From: CBDBJQ01 sp965206405
GTDB lineage: Bacteria > Pseudomonadota > Alphaproteobacteria > UBA8366
Reading direction: 5' to 3'
NCBI GenBank assembly: GCA_965206405.1
Contig: CBDBJQ010000006.1
Location: forward strand, 372,001 to 436,000
DNA: 64,000 bases
Within the stretch, counting starts at the first letter, position 1, and every line of letters begins with the position of its first letter. Below, piece by piece: positions 1-10,203 of this stretch. The notes beneath the pieces were generated by a model that saw nothing but the letters and a program-made list of their open reading frames with translations, did no database searches and had not been told where the DNA came from. The position numbers and the translations under genes were made by a program.

Positions 1-211
1 CGATGCGCTTGAGGGCAGCCTCTTTCTCTTCGGTGGTGATAGCCTTGCGGCGCATCTGCCGGTCCATGTTATGGGCGATGGTGGCCAGTGCCGCATCGAG
101 TTGCTCTTGGCCGACATCGAGGAGCCGGACGTTGCGACCCGCCAGGGCGACGACATGGGCGATGCCGTTGCCTATCTGACCGGCGCCAATGACGCTGATG
201 ATCTCAGTCAT
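1..211 (-). CDS. 3-hydroxyacyl-CoA (3-hydroxybutyryl-CoA) dehydrogenase, N-terminal part
   Basis: The gene runs off the left edge; only the first 70 codons are present. Residues 9-18 read GAGQIGNGIA, the Rossmann NAD-binding loop of the 3-hydroxyacyl-CoA dehydrogenase family, followed by an acidic residue in a beta-strand end (RLLDV) that usually binds the NAD ribose. The family oxidises 3-hydroxyacyl-CoA to 3-ketoacyl-CoA in beta-oxidation or butanoate/PHB metabolism. It lies directly after etfA on the same strand with an 82-base gap, an arrangement common in alphaproteobacteria that links ETF to fatty-acid oxidation. The exact substrate cannot be told from this part. Confidence 0.85.
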   Translation of the reverse strand, partial: MTEIISVIGAGQIGNGIAHVVALAGRNVRLLDVGQEQLDAALATIAHNMDRQMRRKAITTEEKEAALKRI

Positions 212-293
212 GGTGCGATGCCGCCTCCCGGCGGGCTTGGAACGAAGGTTTCGCCCGGGTTGGTTCCCGGACAATCCTTGGGTCAGTCCCGAA

Positions 294-1229
294 TCAGTCC
301 TTGAGGGCAGCCTCGAGTTCCGGCATGGCCTCGAACAGGTCAGCGACGAGGCCGTAATCGGCGACCTGGAAGATCGGCGCTTCCTCGTCCTTGTTGATGG
401 CGGCGATGACCTTGCTGTCCTTCATACCGGCGAGATGCTGGATGGCGCCCGAGATGCCGACCGCGATGTAGAGCTCGGGGGCGACGATCTTGCCGGTTTG
501 CCCGACCTGGTAATCGTTGGGTACATAGCCGGCATCGACGGCGGCGCGCGATGCGCCGACAGCGGCACCAAGCAGATCGGCGACGCGTTCGATGATCGGG
601 AAATTGTCGCCGGACTGCATGCCGCGGCCGCCGGAAATCACGACCCGAGCCGAGGTCAGTTCAGGCCTCTCGGACTTGCTTACCTCAGCCTTCACGAAAC
701 GGGTCAGGTCGGTTTCTCCGGTCGCATCCACCGCTTCGATGGATGCTGAACCGCCCTCGGCCGGCACCGGATCGAAGGCGGTGCCGCGGACGGTGATGAC
801 CTTCTTCTCGTCGCCGGTGCGAACCGTGGCGATGGCGTTGCCGGCATAGATCGGTCGCTCGAAGGTGTCGGGAGCAACGACGCCGCTGATGTCGGAAATC
901 TGCTGGATGTCGAGTACAGCGGCGATGCGGGGCATGATGTTCTTGCCGTAGGTGGTGGCGTTGGCGAGGATGTGCCCGTAATCCCCGGCGAGCGAGAGCA
1001 CGAGCGGTGCCACGTTTTCGGCGATGCCGTGGGTGTATTCCGGCGCATCGGCAAGCAGCACTTTCTCAACAGCGGGAATCACGGCTACAGCGTCGGCCAC
1101 GGCCTGGCAATCCTGGCCGGCGACGAGCATGTGGATCGGGCCACCGATCTCTACCGCTGCGGCGACAGTGTTCAGGGTTGCCGGCTTGAGCTCGGCATTG
1201 TCGTGCTCTGCGACGATCAGGATACTCAT
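294..1229 (-). CDS. etfA: Electron transfer flavoprotein subunit alpha
   Basis: This is the FAD-binding alpha subunit (311 aa, usual length) of the soluble heterodimer that takes electrons from acyl-CoA and other dehydrogenases and passes them to ETF-ubiquinone oxidoreductase. The C-terminal FAD domain is intact: GGRGMQSGDNF at about 200-210 and the family signature from PELYIAVGIS to AAINKD at about 251-281. The start ATG overlaps the etfB stop as TGATG, so the two subunits are translationally coupled. Partner dehydrogenases in this window include the acyl-CoA dehydrogenase at 36688. Confidence 0.97.
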   Translation of the reverse strand: MSILIVAEHDNAELKPATLNTVAAAVEIGGPIHMLVAGQDCQAVADAVAVIPAVEKVLLADAPEYTHGIAENVAPLVLSLAGDYGHILANATTYGKNIMPRIAAVLDIQQISDISGVVAPDTFERPIYAGNAIATVRTGDEKKVITVRGTAFDPVPAEGGSASIEAVDATGETDLTRFVKAEVSKSERPELTSARVVISGGRGMQSGDNFPIIERVADLLGAAVGASRAAVDAGYVPNDYQVGQTGKIVAPELYIAVGISGAIQHLAGMKDSKVIAAINKDEEAPIFQVADYGLVADLFEAMPELEAALKD

Positions 1230-1981
1230 CAGGAGATCACCTTGGCTTCGTTGCGCAGCTTGTCGACCAGCTCGGCGACGTCGGCAACACGGACGCCGGC
1301 GTCCCGCTTCGCCGGTTCGATCACCGACAGGGTTTCGAGCCGGGGTGTCGCGTCAATCCCGAGGGTATCAGGCGTTGTCTGGTCGATGGGTTTTTTCTTC
1401 GCCTTCATGATGTTGGGTAGCGAAGCGTAGCGAGGTTCGTTGAGACGTAAATCGGTGGTCACGATCGCGGGCAGAGATGCGGTCACGGTCTCGAGGCCGC
1501 CATCGACTTCGCGAATGGCGTTCATCGTGCCGTCGGCGAGTTCGAGGCCAGAAACGAAGGTCGCCTGGCTCCATCCCAGCAGGGCGGCCAGCATCTGTCC
1601 GGTCTGGTTGCTGTCGTCGTCGATCGCCTGTTTGCCGAGAATGATCAGGTCCGGAGATTCGTCGCCGGCGATCTTCTGGAGAATCTTGGCGACGGCCAAG
1701 GGCTCGACCACCCCCTCGGCCTCGACCAGGATGCCACGGTCGGCACCCATCGCCAGCGCGGTGCGGATGGTTTCCTGGCATTGCTGGACGCCGATGGACA
1801 CGGCGACGATCTCTTCGACCGTTCCCGCCTCCTTGAGGCGGATCGCCTCCTCGACGGCGATCTCATCGAAGGGGTTCATTGACATCTTGACGTTGTTGGT
1901 CTCGACGCCCGTCTGATCCCCCTTGACGCGGATCTTGACGTTGTAGTCGATCACCCTCTTGACGGGAACAAGCACCTTCAT
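1229..1981 (-). CDS. etfB: Electron transfer flavoprotein subunit beta
   Basis: Beta subunit of ETF, 250 aa, full length, binding AMP and shaping the docking surface for dehydrogenases. It starts MKVLVPVKRVIDYNVKIRV as in other alphaproteobacterial EtfB proteins and carries the C-terminal recognition region LRLNEPRYASLPNIMKAKKK near residues 178-197, which includes the conserved Leu anchor. It is the first gene of the etfB-etfA pair; 188 bases separate it from the cobalamin adenosyltransferase upstream. Confidence 0.97.
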   Translation of the reverse strand: MKVLVPVKRVIDYNVKIRVKGDQTGVETNNVKMSMNPFDEIAVEEAIRLKEAGTVEEIVAVSIGVQQCQETIRTALAMGADRGILVEAEGVVEPLAVAKILQKIAGDESPDLIILGKQAIDDDSNQTGQMLAALLGWSQATFVSGLELADGTMNAIREVDGGLETVTASLPAIVTTDLRLNEPRYASLPNIMKAKKKPIDQTTPDTLGIDATPRLETLSVIEPAKRDAGVRVADVAELVDKLRNEAKVIS

Positions 1982-2169
1982 CGCGGAGAAGCTTCCTCGG
2001 GGTTGTCGGCCGAAGGCCGGGGGAATTCAGTGAAGGGCCTTTGTCTATGCAGGTAACCCCTTAGTGTCAAGAAATCCTGGGCGCCAGAAACCGGCATTTT
2101 TATAGCGGTCTCTTGAGCCGACGCTGATCGGCTTCACCTGCATCCAAATCTTCCGTGCGTCGTTCCTCG

Positions 2170-2748
2170 CTAGCTGTCTCCCCGTTCGCGGCCGGGAACC
2201 CAGAGCACGTCGCCGCTACCCTCGGCATTGGCGGCCCGGGTCATGACGTAGAGGAGGTCCGAGAGGCGGTTGAGGTAGCGGACGACCTCGGCGTTTATCT
2301 CTTCCCGATTGGTTAGCGAGATCACGCGACGCTCGGCGCAGCGCGCAACAGTGCGGGCGTGATGAAGATGTGCGGCCGCCGGTGTTCCGGCCGGAAGCAC
2401 GAAGCTCTCGAGAGTCGGCAGCGGCGCGTTGATCCTGTCGATCTCACCTTCAAGCCAGGCGGTCTGGTCGGCCGTGATGCGCAGGGCAGTGCCGCCCTTC
2501 TTTCCGTTTTCCGGCACGCAGAGATCGGCACCGAGATCGAACAGGTTGTTCTGGATATGGGACAGGATGCTATCGAAACCGTCGGGCAAGCCGTCAACTG
2601 CCCGGGCAAGGCCGATAACGGCGTTAGCTTCGTCAACGGTGCCGTAGGCCTCGATTCGGAGATCATCCTTGGCCGTCCGCGCGCCGTCACCGAGAGAGGT
2701 TTCGCCGCCGTCGCCGCCACGGGTGTAGATCTTTGTTAGCTTGACCAT
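2170..2748 (-). CDS. ATP:cob(I)alamin adenosyltransferase, PduO type
   Basis: The 192-aa product transfers the 5'-deoxyadenosyl group of ATP to cob(I)alamin, making coenzyme B12 for enzymes such as methylmalonyl-CoA mutase. The nucleotide-binding N-terminus YTRGGDGGETSLGDG (about residues 8-22) and the C-terminal helix VVRYLNRLSDLLYVMTRAAN are diagnostic of the PduO trimer family. I chose the ATG giving MVKLTKIYTRGG because homologues begin there; an upstream in-frame ATG would add 22 unconserved residues and overlap the next gene. The gene follows the small twin-transmembrane gene by 10 bases, a pairing seen in many alphaproteobacteria. Confidence 0.93.
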   Translation of the reverse strand: MVKLTKIYTRGGDGGETSLGDGARTAKDDLRIEAYGTVDEANAVIGLARAVDGLPDGFDSILSHIQNNLFDLGADLCVPENGKKGGTALRITADQTAWLEGEIDRINAPLPTLESFVLPAGTPAAAHLHHARTVARCAERRVISLTNREEINAEVVRYLNRLSDLLYVMTRAANAEGSGDVLWVPGRERGDS

Positions 2749-2758
2749 CGTTCGCCCA

Positions 2759-2962
2759 TCAGTCGCTTCCCCTGCCGAACAGTATGATAAGGGCAAGGAG
2801 CACGAGCGCGGCACCCTGCATTATGACGCGAAAACGCATGATGCGGTTGCCGTGGCGCCGGTTGAACTCGCCGCCGCGGGCCATCGAGAAAATTCCTAAC
2901 AGAAGCATTCCGAGGGTTGCGACCAGGGCGACGATGAGAAGGGCCAGAAGAGTGCCGGACAT
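2759..2962 (-). CDS. Twin transmembrane (HIG1-like) small protein
   Basis: A 67-residue protein with two predicted membrane helices (about 4-26 and 49-63) joined by a short basic loop ending HGNRIMRFRVIMQG. This layout and the loop resemble the HIG1/twin-transmembrane proteins of alphaproteobacteria, inner-membrane proteins thought to associate with respiratory complexes. The start ATG giving MSGTLLALL is used because upstream in-frame sequence would run into the molybdopterin gene and is not hydrophobic. Probably co-transcribed with the adenosyltransferase 10 bases downstream. Function is inferred only from family and position. Confidence 0.8.
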   Translation of the reverse strand: MSGTLLALLIVALVATLGMLLLGIFSMARGGEFNRRHGNRIMRFRVIMQGAALVLLALIILFGRGSD

Positions 2963-3018
2963 CTGGTTATAATGACCTGTAAGTCGCCCGCCGGAAAAAG
3001 CGCCGGGCAATCGGGTGC

Positions 3019-5376
3019 TCAGATCTTGTGGATCGCTTGCCAGATGCGCTCGGGCGTCATCGGCATATCGATGTGTCGGACACCGTAATCCTTGAGGGCG
3101 TTGACGACGGCATTGACGAGGGCGGGGCATGCACCGCAACACCCGGCTTCGCCGCTGCCCTTGACCCCGAGCGGGTTCTTGTCGGAGGGTGCGCCGTCGA
3201 AATAGGCGAGCCGGAAGTCCGGCATGTCGTCGGCCCGAGGCATGGCGTAATCCATGAACGAGCCGGAGAGAAGTTGGCCGTCCTCGTCATAGACGATGTC
3301 CTCGAGAAAAGCTTGGCCGAGGCCTTGTGCAGCGCCGCCCATGACCTGTCCGTCAGCGGTCAGCGGGTTGATGATCCGGCCGAAATCATCGACAACCGTG
3401 TAGTCGACGATCTCGATGGTTCCGGTCTCCGGATCGACTTCGACCTCGGCGACGTGGCAGCCGTTCGGATAAGTGATGTTCTCGCGGTCGAAGACGGTGT
3501 TGTCGTCGAGACTCTCGGCCTCTCCCCCCGGCAGCCTGCCGGTGTCGAAAGAGGCCCGGATGATCTCCTCCATTGTGACCTGCCGGTCGGTGCCGGAAAT
3601 CCGGAAGGTGCCGTCAGCAAAATCGATATCGGCCTCGGCCGCCTCGAGCAGGTGGGCCGACAGCCGCCGGGCCTTGTCGATGACCTTGTCGGCGACAGCG
3701 AGCACGGCCCCACCGCCCACCTCCATGGTGCGGGATCCGCCATGGCCGCCGCCGCTCGGGGTGAGGGATGTATCGCCCTGGGCGTAGCTGATGGCATCGA
3801 AAGGCACGCCGAGGCGGTCGGCGAGAATCTGGGTCAGGCTGGTCTCGTGGCCCATGCCGGTCGACTGGCTGCCGACTGCGAGTGCGATGCGTCCGTCGGC
3901 GGCGAAGGAGACCGAAGCGTATTCCTGCGCCGCCCCGCCCGAGCATTCGAAATAAAGGCCGATGCCGATGCCGCGGCAAAGGCCGCGCTTTGCGGATTCC
4001 TTGCGCCGCGCCTCGAAGCCATCGTAGTTGCTGAGATCGACGGCCATCTCCAGCACGGCCGAGAAGTCGCTGTTGTCGAGCTCGGCCCCATAGGGAGTCT
4101 TCCAGGGCAGGTCGGCGGTGTGGAGCACGTTGCGCCGGCGAATCTCCAGGGGATCGATCCCGAGTTCATTCGCAGCATAGTCGACGATGCGCTCCATCTG
4201 GTAGCTCGCCTCGGGTCGCCCGGCACCCCTGTAGGGGTCGGTTGGCACGGAGTTGGTGAAGGCGGCCTTGGAGAGAAAGGCACCTGCCGGCAAACGGTAG
4301 GGGCCGCCCTGTGTCCGCGCCGAGCCACCGGTCGGGGTAAACGGGCCGACGCTGCACACATAGGCGCCGGTGTTGCCTTGCGAGACCACGCGCAGGGCGA
4401 GGAAATGCCCTTCCTCGTCGAGCCCGAGTTCGACGACGCTTCTCTGGTCGCGCCCGTGGGTGTCGGAGAGAAAGCTTTCGCTGCGATCATTGACCCACTT
4501 CACCGGCCGGCCGGCCTTCTTCGCCGCAAACAGGGTCAGCGCGTATTCCGGATAGAGGGCGTTCTTGGCGCCGAAACCACCGCCGACATCGTGGGCGACA
4601 AGGCGGATCTTCTCCGGTTCGATATCAAAGATGTCCTTGGCCATCTGGTTGCGGTTGCCATGCACGTTCTGGGTGGTGCAGATCAGGGTGTAGGAATCGC
4701 TTTGGGTGTCATGACGGGCGATCGCGCCGCGGGTCTCCAGCGGCGCGGCAGTGACCCGGTTGTTGTTCAGGTCGAGGCGAACCACATGCGCCGCCGCCTT
4801 CAGCGCGGCGTCCGTCTCCGCCACATCTCCGCCCTCAAAATCGACGCAGATATTGTCGGAGAACTGCGGCCAGACCGCAGGTGCATCCTGCCCGAGCGCC
4901 GTCCGGCCATCGGTGACGGCCGATTGGGGGTCGTAGTCGACCACAACCAGATCGGCCGCCTCGCGCGCCTGGGCCGGGGTTTCTGCGACGATGACCGCGA
5001 TCTCATCGCCGACGAACTTCACCCGCTCTGCATTGAGGCCGCGGCGTTCTGGCGTGAACGGAGCGGATCCGTCTTTCTGCTTCACCGGGGTGCGGGTGGG
5101 GATGTCGCCGAGACCCTCGGCTTCCCAGTCGTTCCCGGTGAGCGCAGTGAGCACACCGGGGGCAGCGGCGGCGGCGGCGGTATCGACGCTGCGGATCGCG
5201 GCATGGGCGACGGTCGAGCGGACGATGGCCATATGGGCCATGCCGTCCTCGCTGATGTCGTCGAGATAGACGCCCTTGCCGGTCAGGAAGCGCAGATCCT
5301 CGACTCGCCTGACGGGTTGTCCGATTCCATACCGCTCGACCGGACCACCGGGAAGCGGATCGTTCGCTGAAGTCAT
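3019..5376 (-). CDS. Xanthine dehydrogenase/CO dehydrogenase family molybdopterin-binding subunit
   Basis: A 785-aa large subunit of a molybdenum hydroxylase. Visible features are the cofactor-contacting GGGFGAKN (about 265-272), the active-site loop PYRGAGR (381-387) and the C-terminal GVKGSGEAG (737-745) whose Glu is the catalytic base in this family. True form I CO dehydrogenase has a different loop (AYRCSFR), so CO is an unlikely substrate; the substrate is unknown. Such enzymes need FAD and 2Fe-2S subunits, and neither is present within the window, so this subunit is encoded alone here. The downstream twin-transmembrane gene is 56 bases away on the same strand. Confidence 0.9.
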   Translation of the reverse strand: MTSANDPLPGGPVERYGIGQPVRRVEDLRFLTGKGVYLDDISEDGMAHMAIVRSTVAHAAIRSVDTAAAAAAPGVLTALTGNDWEAEGLGDIPTRTPVKQKDGSAPFTPERRGLNAERVKFVGDEIAVIVAETPAQAREAADLVVVDYDPQSAVTDGRTALGQDAPAVWPQFSDNICVDFEGGDVAETDAALKAAAHVVRLDLNNNRVTAAPLETRGAIARHDTQSDSYTLICTTQNVHGNRNQMAKDIFDIEPEKIRLVAHDVGGGFGAKNALYPEYALTLFAAKKAGRPVKWVNDRSESFLSDTHGRDQRSVVELGLDEEGHFLALRVVSQGNTGAYVCSVGPFTPTGGSARTQGGPYRLPAGAFLSKAAFTNSVPTDPYRGAGRPEASYQMERIVDYAANELGIDPLEIRRRNVLHTADLPWKTPYGAELDNSDFSAVLEMAVDLSNYDGFEARRKESAKRGLCRGIGIGLYFECSGGAAQEYASVSFAADGRIALAVGSQSTGMGHETSLTQILADRLGVPFDAISYAQGDTSLTPSGGGHGGSRTMEVGGGAVLAVADKVIDKARRLSAHLLEAAEADIDFADGTFRISGTDRQVTMEEIIRASFDTGRLPGGEAESLDDNTVFDRENITYPNGCHVAEVEVDPETGTIEIVDYTVVDDFGRIINPLTADGQVMGGAAQGLGQAFLEDIVYDEDGQLLSGSFMDYAMPRADDMPDFRLAYFDGAPSDKNPLGVKGSGEAGCCGACPALVNAVVNALKDYGVRHIDMPMTPERIWQAIHKI

Positions 5377-5530
5377 GAATATCGTCTCTTTACCGCCTTA
5401 TTGCCGGCCGGATTGCCTTATCACGCGTTCAGGGATCCGGCGTGCCCGGCCAGGGATGTCAAAACCCCGCACATATCTGATGCATAGCCCGGTATCGGCA
5501 AGTATCGCGCCGGGGACGCGTCTTGGATGT

Positions 5531-5564
5531 GCCCGGGTGTGCCGGGGCGCCGGCACACCCGGGC
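5531..5564. repeat. Strong GC-rich inverted repeat (hairpin)
   Basis: A perfect 15-bp stem (GCCCGGGTGTGCCGG and its complement) around a 4-base loop GGCG, just after the minus-strand gene 5587-5871. No T-run follows on either strand, so it is not a textbook intrinsic terminator. It may stabilise an mRNA 3' end or assist Rho-dependent ending. Confidence 0.75.
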
Positions 5565-5586
5565 GCCCGCATGATATCCGGAAGGG

Positions 5587-5871
5587 TCAGTTGCGCCGAT
5601 TGCCCTTGGAGGGATCGAAGGATTCGCCGCGCGGTCCGCGCTGGTGAGAGGTGCGTCGGCCTGTTCGCTGCTCGGGCTGCACGAACGGAAGGACATTGTC
5701 GGCATCGTCATGAGGCGTGGAGGCGGCCTCGACGGAACCACCGTTCTGGATCGAAACCCGGGGCTGGGGTCGGGGCAGTCGCATCATCATCGGATAGATC
5801 GCGTTGGTGCCGCCATGCCGGTAGCGGACTCTGCAACTCGGGCGGCGAAAATACATCCAGAGGTCGGTCAT
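5587..5871 (-). CDS. Small hypothetical protein
   Basis: A 94-codon frame starting MTDLWMYFRRPSCRVRYRHGG and ending in a polar, Arg/Gly/Ser-rich stretch. I do not recognise a family. Support for coding is modest: an AGGGA stretch lies about 8 bases before the ATG, the frame occupies an otherwise empty spacer, and a strong hairpin sits 23 bases after its stop. The aromatic/basic N-terminus followed by a disordered tail is unlike a random antisense frame, but other overlapping frames in this high-GC stretch are also open, so it could be chance. Confidence 0.45.
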   Translation of the reverse strand: MTDLWMYFRRPSCRVRYRHGGTNAIYPMMMRLPRPQPRVSIQNGGSVEAASTPHDDADNVLPFVQPEQRTGRRTSHQRGPRGESFDPSKGNRRN

Positions 5872-6062
5872 GAGGGGTTCCCTGTAAGCGCGTGCAGAGG
5901 ATGGTGAAACCCTGCCGAAGGCGAGGGCGAGCGTCAAGCGGAAACGAGCCGTAATCTTGATGATTTGCGGGTAAATCGCAGCCAGGAATTGCGGTCAGGA
6001 AGCAAGAAAACCCTGATCGACGGAAGGCACTGCAGGTGGTGGACGCCGTGGTGGGCGGCGGC

Positions 6063-7868
<1,806 letters not shown>

Positions 7869-8040
7869 CGGTGGGATGTTTCCGGGGGGGGCGCGGCGTT
7901 CTGGAGATGTGGGAAGGCCAGGCAGGGTGTTTGCGGCAGAATAGGCACGCGCCGACAGGCGCGCAATTCCCGCAAAGGTCGATGAATGCCGGCACGGCGT
8001 CCGGCAGTGGCCGGAAAGGTGTTGCGGGCTATCTGATGTG

Positions 8041-8071
8041 AACCGATACGGTTGTAAATCGATGCGGTTGT
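8041..8071. promoter_or_regulatory. Candidate operator upstream of the hydroxy-acid oxidase gene
   Basis: AACCGATACGGTT (8041-8053) is a perfect 13-bp dyad. Part of it is repeated as CGATACGGTTGT (8044-8055) and CGATGCGGTTGT (8060-8071), 16 bases apart. The site lies 35-65 bases before the ATG at 8106 and would suit a dimeric regulator, but the binding protein is unknown. Confidence 0.4.
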
Positions 8072-8105
8072 TTCGTGGAATTATGGCAGGAGACGGTGGA
8101 CAGAG

Positions 8106-9200
8106 ATGCAGAATGCACCGATTCACGATTTCCGGACATTGCACGAGATCGTGCATGCAGCCCGCAACAACCTTTCGCACCATCTCTGGGATTATCTGGT
8201 CGGCGGCACCGAAACCGAGACCACGGTTCGTCGCAATCGCGGCGCTCTGGACGCCCTCGGCTTCCGGCCGCGGGTTCTGAACGATGTCTCGGAGGTCGAT
8301 TGCACCGGCCAGCTTCTCGGCCGGGATCTGCGCATGCCGGTTATCCTGGCCCCGATCGGCTCGCTCGAGTCCTTTGAGGCCGGAGGCGGCATCTCCGCAA
8401 CCCGCGCCGCTGAGGAGTTCGGCGTCTGCCATATGCTGAGCTCGGCCTGCCAGCCCGGCCTTGAGGCCGTGGCGGAGGCCGGCAGCAACATGAAGATCTA
8501 CCAGCTCTACGTTCGCGGCGACGACACCTGGGTCGACAACGTCGCCGAGCGCGCTATCGCCTCCGGTTATGACGGCTTCGCCATTACCGTCGATGTGGCC
8601 AAGTACAGCCGCCGGGAACGCGATGTTGCAAAGCGCTTCGAGAAGTCCTGGCGCCGACGCAACAGCGGCGGCTACGAGTTCCAGTCGGCCTTCGATTGGG
8701 GCCGGCTGGAGCGTTTCAAGGCCAAGCACGACATCCCGCTGTTCATCAAGGGTATCGCCACCGTGGATGACGCGCTCCGTTGCCTCGAGCTCGGCGTCGA
8801 AGGTATCTATGTCTCCAATCATGGTGGCCGCCAGCTCGACCACGGCCTCGGCTCTGCCGAGGTGCTGCCGGAGATCGTCGATGCGGTGGACGGCCGGGGG
8901 ATCGTCGTCGTCGATGGCGGTATCAACCGGGGTACCGATCTGGTCAAGGCGATCGCGCTTGGCGCCGATGCGGTTGGCGTCGGGCGATTGCTCGGATTCG
9001 GGATGGCGGCGGACGGGCAGGCCGGCGTGGTTCGCATGCTCGAGCTGCTTGAGGACGAGGTCCGCATCTGCCTCGGCCTGCTCGGCGTCGACAGCCTCGC
9101 CAAGGTCGACCGGAGTTTTCTGGCAGCGGCGGCGCCGGTGTTCGAACCGCATGTCCTTAGCGCCTTTCCGCTTCTCAACATCGATCGGGTGAGCTACTGA
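8106..9200 (+). CDS. FMN-dependent alpha-hydroxy-acid oxidizing protein (LldD/glycolate-oxidase family)
   Basis: A 364-aa TIM-barrel flavoenzyme that oxidises an L-2-hydroxy acid such as lactate, glycolate or mandelate to the 2-oxo acid. The catalytic SNHGGRQLDHG (237-247) with the active-site His and substrate-binding Arg is present, as are the FMN phosphate-binding DGGINRGTD (270-278) and YQLYV (132-136). The sequence is shorter and more divergent than E. coli LldD and has no membrane loop that is obvious, so the substrate is uncertain. A possible operator lies just upstream. It is transcribed divergently from lepA. Confidence 0.87.
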   Translation: MQNAPIHDFRTLHEIVHAARNNLSHHLWDYLVGGTETETTVRRNRGALDALGFRPRVLNDVSEVDCTGQLLGRDLRMPVILAPIGSLESFEAGGGISATRAAEEFGVCHMLSSACQPGLEAVAEAGSNMKIYQLYVRGDDTWVDNVAERAIASGYDGFAITVDVAKYSRRERDVAKRFEKSWRRRNSGGYEFQSAFDWGRLERFKAKHDIPLFIKGIATVDDALRCLELGVEGIYVSNHGGRQLDHGLGSAEVLPEIVDAVDGRGIVVVDGGINRGTDLVKAIALGADAVGVGRLLGFGMAADGQAGVVRMLELLEDEVRICLGLLGVDSLAKVDRSFLAAAAPVFEPHVLSAFPLLNIDRVSY

Positions 9201-9259
9201 CCGCCCGCGCTTTGGCCTGCACTTCTTTGCGGGCTCGCCGGGATAATGAGGAAATCAAC

Positions 9260-10144
9260 ATGGAACCCGTCACCATAATGTTCAGCCGTTTTTCGGCCTT
9301 CTACAGCCCGCTGATCTCGTGCATGTCCGGCGGCTTTCTGCAGGAGGAAGGGCTCGAGGGGCGCCACGAGGTGGCAACCGCCCAACGCAGCGCCCGCGCC
9401 GCGCTCGAGGACGGGAGCTGTGAGGTCGCCCAGTCGGCGGTATCCTCGAGCTGGGCGCCGCTCGACAACGGGCAAGCCTCCGAGGTCGTGCATTTCGCCC
9501 AGATCAACCTGCTCGACGGATTCTTTCTCGTCGCCCGGGAACCGGATCCAGATTTCTCTTGGTCAAAACTTGCCGGCCGCAAGGTGATCGTCGACCACGG
9601 TGGCCAGCCCCTGGCAATGTTCAAATACGCCTGCCATCGAAAGGGCCTCGACTATGCCTCAATCGAGGCCGTCGATGCCGGGGACGGCGAGGCGATGGAG
9701 GCCATGTACCGCGGGGGCGAGGGCGATTACGTGCACTTCCAGGGTCCCACTCCGCAGCAGATAGAGGCCGACGGTGCGGGGCATATCGTGGCCTCGGTCG
9801 GCGCGGCGATCGGGCCGGTCGCGTTTTCCAGCCTGGCAGCGCTACGCGGCTGGCTCGACACCGACAAGGGGCACGCCTTTATGCGTGCCTATCGCAAGGC
9901 CCGACAGTATGTGATCGAGACTCCCGCAGCCGAAATCGCCGCCGCTGAGAAGCCGTATTTTCCGAATATCGACGAGTCGGTGCTGGCGGCCACCATCGAG
10001 GCCTATCAGGCGCTTGGCAACTGGGATCCGCAGGTCGAGATTCCCCGCGACGCCTACGAGACCGCACTCGACGTATTCGCCCATAGTGGCCTGATCGCCG
10101 GCCGCCACGACTACGACACGGTCTGCGTGGCGCCTCCGGCCTGA
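9260..10144 (+). CDS. ABC-transporter substrate-binding-like protein (NMT1/SsuA-like), no signal peptide
   Basis: A 294-aa protein resembling the periplasmic binding fold of the NMT1/THI5 and SsuA group: an N-terminal strand MEPVTIMFSRFSAFYSPLI, a middle segment LAGRKVIVDHGG that usually forms the hinge, and later the region YVHFQGPTPQQIE. No signal peptide or lipobox precedes it, and no permease or ATPase gene is adjacent, so it may act in the cytosol or bind a ligand for another role. The ATG at 9260 is favoured over an earlier one because the first 16 residues from the latter look like random sequence. It follows the hydroxy-acid oxidase by 59 bases, same strand. Confidence 0.65.
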   Translation: MEPVTIMFSRFSAFYSPLISCMSGGFLQEEGLEGRHEVATAQRSARAALEDGSCEVAQSAVSSSWAPLDNGQASEVVHFAQINLLDGFFLVAREPDPDFSWSKLAGRKVIVDHGGQPLAMFKYACHRKGLDYASIEAVDAGDGEAMEAMYRGGEGDYVHFQGPTPQQIEADGAGHIVASVGAAIGPVAFSSLAALRGWLDTDKGHAFMRAYRKARQYVIETPAAEIAAAEKPYFPNIDESVLAATIEAYQALGNWDPQVEIPRDAYETALDVFAHSGLIAGRHDYDTVCVAPPA

Positions 10145-10203
10145 TCGCCGGCCAGACCTTCGGGCCCCACCCCGATCAACCCCCAATCGTCCCGCAGGGG
10201 TGG

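Noticed and set aside
3028..5370. A 780-codon open frame on the plus strand opposite the molybdenum-hydroxylase gene
   Set aside because: It mirrors the real gene almost end to end, has no family motif, and is a usual effect of high GC at third codon positions.
3019..5376. Assignment as aerobic CO dehydrogenase (CoxL)
   Set aside because: The active-site loop is PYRGAGR, not the AYRCSFR of true form I CO dehydrogenase, and coxM and coxS are missing.
7869..9152. The upstream continuation of the lepA frame (over 400 codons)
   Set aside because: It runs antisense through the hydroxy-acid oxidase gene and LepA homologues begin at the ATG at 7868.
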